This document shows, in pieces, positions 22,030 through 31,029 of a DNA stretch of 64,000 nt. Each line of letters begins with the position of its first letter. Position 1 is the first letter of the stretch. Origin of the DNA: Serpula lacrymans var. lacrymans S7.9 (taxonomy: Eukaryota; Basidiomycota; Agaricomycetes; Boletales; Serpulaceae). The translations under genes were made by a program, and so were the position numbers. Below the pieces are notes generated by a model, which was not told the origin of the DNA, made no database searches, and worked only from the letters and a program-made list of their open reading frames with translations. The stretch covers positions 2,616,882 through 2,680,881 of the forward strand of contig NW_006763295.1 in the NCBI RefSeq assembly GCF_000218685.1. The letters run 5' to 3'.

Positions 22030-24184
22030 CACACTGTCACATTGTCCTCAGGAGTGTAATGACTTAGGTAAACCAAGTCGTGTCCGTTGAACCGAGCGAC
22101 TTGAGAAGATAAATGCTGGTCACGTTTATGCTCAGCTCAGATCCTTAGAAAAGATTGACGATGATGATGACAAAGTAAAACCTGAGGAAGAGATTAAGAG
22201 GCTGGTACCTCCCGAGTACTATGACTTCTGGAAAGTCTTTTCTAAACATAAATTGAAGCGCTTCCCAGAGGCTAAGCCTTGGGACCATGCTATAGATTTG
22301 AAGGACACCTTCAAACCGAGAAAAGGACACATGATACCACTCTCTGCTCCAGAAAGAGATGAGTTATCAAGTTTCATAGATGAACAGCTTAGAAAGGGTT
22401 ACATCAGACCTTCTAAAAGCCCTATGACATCCCTGGTGTTCTTCATTCCTAAAAAGGATGGTAAAAAGTGTAAGATTATGGGCTATCATTACTTGAATGA
22501 GTAGACGGTTAAAAATGCATATCTGCTGCCTTTGATCAGTCAGCTAGTAGACAAGTTGGCTGGTGCCAAAATCTTGACAAAGATGGATCTCAGATGGGGG
22601 TACAATAATGTGCAAATCAAAGAAAAAGATGCTTGGAAGGCTGTGTTCACGTGCCACCGAGGATCCTTTGAACCCCTTGTTATGTTCTTTGGGTTGACCA
22701 ATTCACCGGCAACCTTCCAGAGCATGATGAATGAGATCTTTGCGGATATGGGAAACTGTGTTGTCATTTACATTGACAATTTGTTGATATTTACGAAGTG
22801 GGACAATGAGGCTGAGCATGACAGGATCGTGCAAGAAGTCCTTCGCCGCTTACAGGAACGGGACCTATTCGTCAAACCCAAAAAATGTAATTTTATAGTG
22901 AAGGAAGTAGACTTCCTCAGTATGATCATAGGCCAGAACGGAATCAGGATGGATTCTGAGAAAGTTCAAGCCATATTGGACTGGCCAGAACCTACTCGCG
23001 TAAAAGGAGTTAGGGCCTTCCTTGGCTTAGGCAATTTCTACCGAAGATTTGTCAAAAACTTCACAAAGATAACAAGATTGTTGAATAATCTCACTAAAAA
23101 GGACATTGTTTGGCACTGGGGCGCCAAAGAACAAGAAGCTTTTGATAAGCTTAAACAGGTGTTTACAACAGCGCCCATATTAGCATTTCCAGAATTAGAC
23201 AAAGAGTTCTGGCTAGAAACTGACTCTTCTGATTTTGTTACTGGGGCTGTTTTATTTTATCAATTAAATGCCCTGACAATCTTTGGAGGCCTTGTGCCTA
23301 TTTATCGCATAGTTTGTTGCCTACAAAGCGCAACTATCAAATTTATGATAAGGAGATGCTGGCTATCATTAGAGCTTTAGAGCACTGGTGGCACTACTTA
23401 GAAGGTGTTAGGCACCAATTTGAAATTTGGACTGATCATAGAAATCTGGAGTATTTTATGACGGCTTGAGACTTGAACTGGAGACAGGCCTGCTATGCGG
23501 TGTACTTGTCTAGGTTTAATTACAAATTAATTTATAAGCCAGGAAGTTCTATGGGGAAAGTGGATGCTTTGTCCAGAAGAGAGGATCATGCCAACGGCAT
23601 AGAAGATGACAACAAAGGTATCACCCTGATAGACCAATCAAGGGTTGCCAATATTAGAATTGGACAAGATTCCGATCTTCTGGAAGTCTTCAAGAAAGAC
23701 ATCTCCTCAGAAGAGAAGGCACACCTTGATGGCAACGAAAATTATTTATGGGAAGACGGGCTCTTCCATTTTAAAGACAAAATCTATGTGCCTAAGTCCG
23801 CAAGGATCAAAGCAATAGACAGACATCATGACACTCCAGTGGCTAGGCACCCTGGGTGGCAACGAACAATGGAGTTGATCTCCAGAAACTACATGTGGCC
23901 TGGCATGGTCAAAGACGTACAGGAATACGTAAAATCCTGTCTGAGATGTGCCATGGCAAAGAACTCACATCAACTGCCGGCCAGTAAACTTATGCCAAAT
24001 CCGATACCAACTGGTCCTTGGCAGGATATATTGGTTGATTTCACAACAGATCTACCCGAACCGAATGGGTATGATTCAGTAATGGTGGTAGTAGATTGCT
24101 TCTCTAAAGAAGTGGTGTTCATTTCCACCAACAAAACTATTACTGCCGCTGGTACCGCAGATCTATTTAAAGACTTTGTATGGT
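22030..24184 (+). pseudogene. GyB gypsy pol: reverse transcriptase, RNase H, integrase N-terminal part
   Basis: RT is clear from FFIPKKDGKKCKIM, MFFGLTNSPATFQ and active site YIDN, followed by FLGLGNFYRRFV. RNase H shows [15 protein letters not shown] and then a frame change near 23260-23340. The integrase zinc-binding region HHDTPVARHPGW...CLRCAMAKN and catalytic ILVDFTTDLPEPNGYDSV follow. TAG at 22502-22504 (NE-stop-TVKN) and TGA at 23467-23469 (TA-stop-DLNW) fit CAG and CGA losses. The copia solo LTR at 24190 interrupts the catalytic core. Confidence 0.88.
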
Positions 24185-24189
24185 CTACC

Positions 24190-24530
24190 CGTTACGCTTG
24201 GAATGTACAAGCCTGGTTATAAGAGGGGGTTCTGGCAATGAAGTGGTTTCTGATAAGCCCATAGGTAATGGGTTTGAGACGTATTCTGATGATGAGGATT
24301 TTACTGATGAATACCAAGTTGCACTGTTGAAGCGTACAATCATATTGGAGATGTTTACTACAATACAAGTGTCTATATATACTGTCCTACTTTAGGGTAG
24401 GTGTATGTGTTGAACAAACAATGACAGGTGAGAAACCGTAACAGGTAACTAGTGTGGGAATAAGAATGAGTAGCGGTACGTGGCTACTCAGAGAAGAAAA
24501 TAAAGTCCATAAGAAACATAGTTTGTAACA
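24190..24530 (-). mobile_element. Copia-type solo LTR in GyB integrase, flanked by CTACC
   Basis: The sequence is the reverse complement of the LTR at 26644-26987, at moderate divergence. The duplication CTACC is at 24185-24189 and 24531-24535. Excision joins DFVWST to HGLPETVISDRG in frame, which restores the second catalytic Asp region of the gypsy integrase. Confidence 0.93.
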
Positions 24531-24803
24531 CTACCCATGGATTACCAGAAACAGTTATCTCCGATAGGGGACCGCAATTTGCTAGCAAATTTACAAAAGA
24601 TTTATGCCGGATGCTGGGCATCAAACCTAAATTATCAATGGTGTTCCATCAGCAAACTGATGGACAAACGGAGAGGCTCAATCAGGAATTGAAGCAATAT
24701 CTCCGAATATTTATTAATGACAGACAGACGGATTGGGCCAAGTGGCTAAAGATAGCCCAGTTCTCATACAATATCAAACAGTCGTCAGCTACAAGAATCA
24801 ACC
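24531..24803 (+). pseudogene. GyB integrase, second half of catalytic core
   Basis: It reads LPETVISDRGPQF and continues through HQQTDGQTERLNQELKQYL, which keeps the third catalytic acid (E in TER), then WAKWLKIAQFSYN. It ends abruptly at about 24803, where LINE-type sequence begins. The integrase C-terminus and chromodomain of GyB are not found. Confidence 0.85.
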
Positions 24804-25290
24804 CATCCATCCCCTCAAAACACTTTAAAAAGATAGCCAGCACACTACCCCAAAAAAATGCATCCATACTATTCCAGCTTTGATCCAACCACACTATGCT
24901 CAACAAACACCTGCATCAAATCAAGGGTAAAGCTGATGAACTGTTGTTGCCACTATGTGCCAGCTGCAATGCATGCAAAGAAACAATACACCACCTCCTA
25001 CTTGCCTGCCCCACCTACATTAGTCAACACAATACCCTCCTCTAAGCTATCCCCCGGAAAAAACACGATATCCTTGTGCTTCTGAACAACCCAAAGTGCC
25101 TGAAGGCTCTGTTTAAATATATTACAAGCACAAAACAGTTCAAACAAACATACAGAGACACTACATTGCCAATGACAAGATAACCACAATGCTCACAATA
25201 GACCGGCCTCCCTCATAACCCACGCACACCATACCTTACCTCTCACCCCCCCTCCCCTCCTCCAAGGACAATACAACAACCCACCCAGCT
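24803..25290 (+). mobile_element. 5'-truncated LINE (Tad-like) tail
   Basis: The frame SKHFKKIASTLPQKNASILFQL continues as LNKHLHQI and then CASCNACKETIHHLLLACPTY. This is the conserved end of fungal Tad-type non-LTR retrotransposon ORF2: an LRTGH-like block followed by a CX2C...H...C zinc-binding motif. A stop falls within the following LL/AIPRKK region. A non-coding tail runs to about 25290, where chromovirus 3' sequence resumes. Only the last 130 or so codons survive, typical of 5' truncation. Confidence 0.75.
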
Positions 25291-26596
25291 GTAAGGGATC
25301 AATTTTCTTATTGCATTCCCATCATGTTGTGGCCATCCAACCCATTCCCTGTTACTCCTCTCGCCATTGGATTAGAAATTACAGCTGGTAATCTATTACT
25401 GTTATCCTTCTTCTTCTTGTTTTCCCTTCACACTCACATCGAGACTCCTCTCCAATCCTTGAGAAGATGTCCCAATGACATAGCATTGATCAAAGGCTGT
25501 GTCTGGGGATAATTGGATGTCATATCCATACTGGAAGACAGAACTCTGGCATTTCCGAAGGAGTTATTCTCCAGGCCCCAAACCCCCAAACTATTGGTAT
25601 ACTCGGGATTACATTTCTCGTGGTCTGCCGGTTGGCATAACTCTACGCTCTATTCCCATATGGTACTCCGGTTGTCCGCTCTAATACTCCTGCACCAGAC
25701 TTCTAAGTCTGCCATACATTTCTCATCACACATTCTAGTATTCCTCATGGACTCTGTAGTTAGACCTTATGATACACTCCTTGCATATATATTCTCCTCT
25801 TGCTAGATATTGTCCACATGGCACTCCATACCTACATTACGGGTTACTCCTTACAAGCTCCTGCTCCCCCAATAGTATATAAGCTGTAACTCCTGTACTC
25901 TATTCCTGTAGTTCGTATATCAACTAGATTCCCTTGCTTTCTTACCAGTCCTTTTCTAAAGACCTTTCTGATCCTTGTCTGAAAGATCTTTACTCTGCTC
26001 CCTGTCATCCTCTGCTTCTCCTCCATCCACTTCCAACAAGTTAGGGACCAAGGTCTGTGGAAGGGTCTAGCGCACGAGCTAAGCCAATTCCCCATCTCAT
26101 CCCCCGTACTCTGCAACTCTGTTACTCCAAAGAGGCCACAGTTCTGACATTCAGCAAGATATTAATTAGCAATATGGGCTGTGACTCAGTACCTTCTCTT
26201 GGGTTTACTGATTCAGCCAATTGCACACCTCTTACTAAGGATTTCTCTCACACAATTAGTGTTTATGATAAATCATACCATTCTCTCCCTTTTTCTTATT
26301 GGCTCCTTGTTGGTCAGACTATTCTTGATTTTGTTATTCCTTTCAGACTTATTTTTGCAATTCATTATATAAGGAGTATGTACTCAATGTATCATTCCTT
26401 AGTTTAATATTAGTTTGGATTTGTGCCTATACCAATACTCTTCATCTCAATACTCTGGTTCACCGCCTTTTCTCAAGGACTTGGCCAGACATTTGCTTTG
26501 TTACATAGCTTTCACTGCAGGCTTTGGCTTATTTAAGCCCACAGTGTTTGTTTTCATTGCCTGACACCGGCTGGTGCGCCATCCCAGTACACCTGA
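25291..26596 (+). other. Chromovirus 3' non-coding region and unassigned TE-derived DNA
   Basis: Positions 25297-25500 match the reverse complement of 1-239, the 3' flank of GyA's pol, so this is probably the 3' end of GyB or a relative. The remainder has a TATA-like AGTATATAAGC at about 25875 followed by a pyrimidine-rich tract, which resembles an LTR promoter, but I could not place LTR ends. No coding sequence is supported. Confidence 0.45.
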
Positions 26597-27193
26597 TGTT
26601 AGAACTACAACAATCATACCTAGTATTAGATTACAGTATCTCTTGTTATGAACTATGTTCTCTACAGACTTCATTTCCTTTCTAAAAGTAGCTATACACT
26701 GCTATTTACTTTTACCTTCCCACATATTGTTACCTATTATAGTTTCACCTGTCACTGTTTGTTGAACACAAACACTTACCCTAAAGTAGACAAGTCTATA
26801 TATACACCTGTATTGTAGTTACCATCTCCAATACAATCATACACTTCAACAGTGTAACTTGGTATTCATCGGTTTGAACCTCATTATCAGAATACGTCTC
26901 AAACCCGTTTACAAACAGGCTTATCAGAAACTACTTTCACATCCAGAAACCTCTGTGTTACCAGGCTTGCACATTCCAAGTGTAACATCTCCAACCCCAC
27001 GATTACTAATACCACAGCCACAGCTTTGCTACATTCATTGCATCACAGCTCTGACTACCTTAGCTTTCTGAGGCAGCCAAAACTGTGAGTATAGTTATTA
27101 TGTTCAGATATCTCACTATATCTTACGTACTTAATACAGCTCTCTGAGGCAGTCAGAACTATATCTCACTATATCTTAGATTGCCAGCTCACA
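26597..27193 (+). mobile_element. 5' LTR of the copia element, interrupted by a second LTR
   Basis: The LTR starts TGTTAGAACTACAAC and ends GCCAGCTCACA, immediately before a PBS-like GGTTATGAGCC and the gag ATG at 27198. The segment from 26988 matches the 3' LTR at 30840-31029 over almost its whole length, including the shared words CCACAGCCACAGCTTTGC and GTGAGTATAGTTATTATG. A foreign solo LTR (26644-26987) is inserted in it. Confidence 0.75.
26644..26987 (+). mobile_element. Solo LTR nested inside the copia 5' LTR
   Basis: It runs TGTTATGAACTATG to CCAAGTGTAACA. It is flanked by TCTCT (26639-26643) and TCTCC (26988-26992), a 5-bp duplication with one change. The uninterrupted 3' LTR reads ACAGTATCTCCAAC at the same place, confirming the insertion site. 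The same family gave the solo LTR at 24190. Confidence 0.9.
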
Positions 27194-27197
27194 GGTT

Positions 27198-28590
27198 ATG
27201 AGCCATGCAAACACTGCTGATCAAGTGTTCCCACCAGCATCCTCAGGTATCTATGCTGTCCCAAAATTATCCGAGGATGCATCAAACTGGATTTCATGGA
27301 AGTCCAGGACAGTCATGGCCCTGTCAGCCAAAGGCCTACTTTGGCAATTGCATGGATGTGTCAAAATCCCAAAGGCTTACCCCATGTTATCTGATGGCAC
27401 TCACACACTCCTACACAACGGCACAACACAGGCATCTGATGCCGATATAGAGAAAAACGAAAACAAGATAGACGCATACCTTCAAAATGAAGCTATGATG
27501 CTACAACAATTGTATGCAACTGTCAGCAACAGTGTAAACTATTCAAAGTCTCCCCACTGCTGCAGCCACATGGGACAAAATCTGTTGAATCCATGAAGGA
27601 AAGAGTGAGATTGTCCAAATTGATACAAGGCAAAAACTCCAAGAGCTTTGCTGCAAAAATGACAAAAGTGATAAAACACATCTGTCAGAAATGATCAAAC
27701 TGAAGAATGCCCTCTACTATCATCCATTACTGCAGCTGCACAAGTGCCAAACAACTCTCTATTGTCTCAGCAAATTATCTTTCACATTACCGAAGAAGCT
27801 GACTATTGATCTACCACAAAAAGATCAGTCAAATCAGCTCTTAATACCCAAAACAAAAACAAAAAGTTTTAACACACCAAAATGAAGAAATAATGCTCAA
27901 ACTGTGACAGAGAAGGACACACAGACGAAGGGTGCTGGAATAAGGGTGGTGGAAATGAAGGACAAGGTCCAAATCAGCGAAAGAAGAAGGACCATGCAAA
28001 CACAGCTTGTGAACTCACCACTGAAGAGAACTATGCATTCACCACCTTCAAAACGTCCAATACTGCATCACAATCTAGCCAACAACAAAATTCGGACATC
28101 ATTGTAGACTCCGGTGCTACATCCCATTTCTGCCCAGACAAGACAAAATTCAAATCTTTCATGTTGATACAGCCTCATCCAATCAGCATAGCTGATGGAA
28201 GTGACCTACAAGCAATTGGAAAGGGCAATGTTGAGGTATATCTACCCAACAAAAATCAGCGCATCAAGATAATCTTGAAAGATACATTATATGTACCAAG
28301 AATGGCCATAACACTCATTGCAGCCAGCTGCATTGATAAAGCAGGAATGTCCATAATATTAGCCAACAAAACCTGCAAAATCATATCAGCCAATAAAAAC
28401 ACTGTAGCCACCATTTCACTAGTAAACGGACTGCATTGCATATCTGTCAAAGATCAAGCGTCAGTGGCAAACACAGGACCCAGGGTGGTATCAATGAACT
28501 ACCTACACAAGTGCATGGGGCACATAGCCCCATCTGCCATAAGGACAATGCTGTCTAAAGAAACGGTCTAAGGAATCAAGCTGAACAAAT
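27198..28590 (+). pseudogene. Copia gag, protease and GAG-pre-integrase region
   Basis: The frame opens MSHANTADQVFPPASSG and carries the copia gag signature (ASNWISWKSRTVMALSAKG). It is broken by a frame change near 27590. The zinc-knuckle region near 27885-27935 is damaged. The protease follows with IIVDSGATSHFCPD (28100-28140), and then the GAG-pre-integrase block (NYLHKCMGHIAPSAIRTML). A TAA occurs at about 28569-28571 in GVKLNKL-type context. Confidence 0.8.
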
Positions 28591-29990
28591 TGTCTAACAA
28601 CAATTTCTGTGAATCCTGCGTTAAAGCAAAGATGACAAGGCTGCCAGTACCAAAGGAATCAAATACTATGGAGAATGTATTCATACAAATGTATGGGGAC
28701 CTGCCCAAGTCAAATCAATCAGAAACAAACAATACTACATATCATTTACCAATGATTTCTCTCGTGAAACCACCATATACTTCATGGAAAAGGCAAAGCC
28801 CTCACATCATTCCGTGACTTTGTGAAACAATTAAACACTCAAAACAATGGCACTAAAATCAAAAGAATGATATCAGATGGCAGCGGCAAATATACAAGCA
28901 AAGATTTCAAGTCCTACCTTTCAAAGCTCAGCATTCATCATGAACAAATGATTCATGACACACTCAAGCAGAATGGAGTCGCTGAACAACTAAAGTGCAC
29001 GCTAGTTGAAAACGCGCGTGCCATGTTAATTGAGGCAAAAAAAAAAGCTAATTATTATGGTTCAAATTCAGATATTAGATATACTACTGAACTTAAAGGT
29101 CAATTTTTCTTAAATCCTTTATTAAATATAAGTTTAAGTATATGTCTTTTCTCTATGGCTGCCTAGGAATCTATGGACAGAAGCTGTAAATCATGCTGTA
29201 TGGTTAAAGAATAGGACACCAACAAAAGCATTACCTGGAAAAACACCATACAAGATGCGGAACGACTCAAAACCAAACCTATCCAAAATACATGAGTTTG
29301 GATGTCCTGTCCTTGTGAAAAGAAAGCACTCACCCAAACTCAAGTCAAAGGCCGGAGAGGCAATATTTGTTGGATACAACAACAACAGCAAGGGATACTG
29401 CATCTATTGGCCAAGCAAAAACTGTGTGTCAGTCGAGCAAGAAATCTGCTTTAAGCCTGAAAACAAAAACTCTCCTAGTACTGTTGTGCTCAAAGGGGAG
29501 ATGCCTAAAACCTACCGCAACAGTCCTACAAAAGAAATCAAAACAGAAACAAAAGAAGAAAATGACTCACCAGACGAAGCAGCTACATCCAATCTCATGA
29601 AACACATCCAACCACCAAACACTAATCAAGACCCTCCCGCTGAATGATCAAGTTGTCCTCAACCTCCTCCAGGATTCTACTCAGCCTTGAATTGCGGCGA
29701 AAGAGCAACATCAGCATGGACAAACAATGTTGATGGCGATCTGATGCAAAACGGCAACAACTACCAATCAGAGTTTGCTCTAATCATTCATCAAGTGCTT
29801 GTGTCACATGACGCGGACTCACCATCAGTAACCCAAGCCCTCACAGGTCCAAACACTGACAAATGGTGCAAGGCAATGGACAACGAGATAAACACGATAG
29901 AGAAACTACGCACCTGGGATATTGTGGTTCCGCCACCAAATGCCAACATAATCAAGTCGCATTTCGTCCTCAAAACCAAATGAGATGAAA
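28591..29990 (+). pseudogene. Copia integrase and start of reverse transcriptase
   Basis: The integrase shows FCESCVKAKMTRLPVP (CX2C), then ISDGSGKYTSKDFKSYL and HDTLKQNGVAEQLKC around the catalytic Glu. The protein is interrupted by AT-rich foreign DNA at 29037-29163 and resumes with LWTEAVNHAVWLKNRTPTK and the GKTPYKM block. The RT N-terminus is present (WCKAMDNEINTIEKLRTWDIV), followed by a stop at 29981-29983. Frame changes occur around 28740-28820. Confidence 0.82.
29037..29163 (+). other. Probable NUMT: mitochondrial nad2 fragment inserted in copia integrase
   Basis: This AT-rich block of about 127 bp separates two parts of the integrase that are otherwise contiguous. In one frame it reads ELKGQFFLNPLLNISLSICL then FSMA, which closely resembles the conserved ELKG...NP.LS.S..I.LFS core of fungal NADH dehydrogenase subunit 2. 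Base composition is much more AT-rich than its surroundings. I infer a small nuclear copy of mitochondrial DNA, perhaps captured during break repair. Confidence 0.65.
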
Positions 29991-30059
29991 ATGGCCAAAT
30001 ATCCCGCTATAAGGCAAGGTTAGTCGCAAACAGATATGCACAACAACAAGGCATCAACA

Positions 30060-30847
30060 AAACAAAATGTTTGCCGCTGTTGCCAAATTACCATCTGTAA
30101 GCGCAGTACTAGCTAATGCAGTAAGCCAGAAATGGCACATCCACCAAGCTGACCTGACATAGTGTTTGCTACAAACATGGTAGCACAATTCAATCAAAAT
30201 CCTGGTAAATGCTACTGGACGCAAAAGGATCATGCGCTACCTGAAGGGCACTCAAGAACTCTGTTTGATATCAAATTCAGATGGCAACACTATCCTATCA
30301 TACACAGATTCTGACCATGCATCTCAGAGTCACCGACACTCCATATCTGGACATGCCTCATTCTATGCTGGCTTACTTGTTATCTGGGGTGCAAAGAAAC
30401 AACCTATCATAGCCCTTTCAAGCACAGAATCTGAGTACATAGCCACTACCCATGCCATCAAGGAGATATTCTGGCTCCAGAACCTTGTTGGAAAATTAAG
30501 GTCACCCATAAATGGACCCACCACACTATATTGTGACATCCAAGGAGCTATAGTGTTAAACAAGAACAACATGTTCCACCCCAGAATAAAACATATAGAT
30601 ATCTGGTATCACTTCATCCGTGAGGCAGTCAAAAACGATCGGATCACACTATATTGTGACATCCAAGGAGCTATAGTGTTAAACAAGAACAACATGTTCC
30701 ACCCCAGAATAAAACATATAGATATCTGGTATCACTTCATCCGTGAGGCAGTCAAAAACGATCGGATCACACTTTCCTACTGTCCCACCAATGATATGAT
30801 TGCAGATATTTTGACCAAGTCTCTTCCAAAGATTAAACATACAGTAT
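30060..30847 (+). pseudogene. Copia reverse transcriptase remnant and RNase H; RT core deleted
   Basis: After the ARLVANRYAQQQGI block at about 30020-30060 the sequence passes, within about 150 bases, to the RT/RNase H linker (RIMRYLKGTQELCL). The palm domain with the YVDD active site is therefore missing. RNase H shows LSYTDSDHASQ, KQPIIALSSTESEYIA and DIQGAIVLNKN. The last block is tandemly duplicated (123-bp period, 30523-30768). It ends MIADILTKSLPKIKH against the 3' LTR. Confidence 0.85.
30523..30768 (+). repeat. In-frame 123-bp tandem duplication in copia RNase H
   Basis: The unit beginning ACACTATATTGTGACATCC at 30523 repeats from 30646 with no visible difference. It adds exactly 41 codons, so the segment from LYCDIQGAIVL to REAVKNDRIT appears twice. 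The identity indicates a recent duplication. Confidence 0.93.
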
Positions 30848-31029
30848 CTCCAACTTCGCAATTACTAATACCACAGCCACAGCTTTGCTACATTTGTCAC
30901 ATCACAGCTCTGACTACCTTAGCTCTCTGAGACAGTCAGGACTGTGAGTATAGTTATTATGTTCCTGCATCACCTACAATACTGATCCTTCTGTAGATAT
31001 CTCACTATATCTTAGATTGCCAGCTCACA
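30840..31029 (+). mobile_element. 3' LTR of the copia element, 5'-truncated
   Basis: It matches 26636-26643 and 26988-27193 of the 5' LTR and ends GCCAGCTCACA. The first roughly 45 bases of the LTR (TGTTAGAACTACAAC onward) are missing at the junction with pol. No target duplication links its right flank (CCCGG) to the left flank of the 5' LTR (CCTGA), so this end may have been rearranged. Confidence 0.7.

Noticed and set aside
24803..25290. CAGCTACAAG / CAGCTGTAAG as target duplication of the LINE tail
   Set aside because: The two words differ at two of ten positions, and the gypsy sequence on the two sides is not contiguous (the integrase C-terminus is missing), so a simple insertion is not shown.
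25350..26120. Possible LTR around the AGTATATAAGC site
   Set aside because: Ends and duplication could not be identified and no second copy is in the window.
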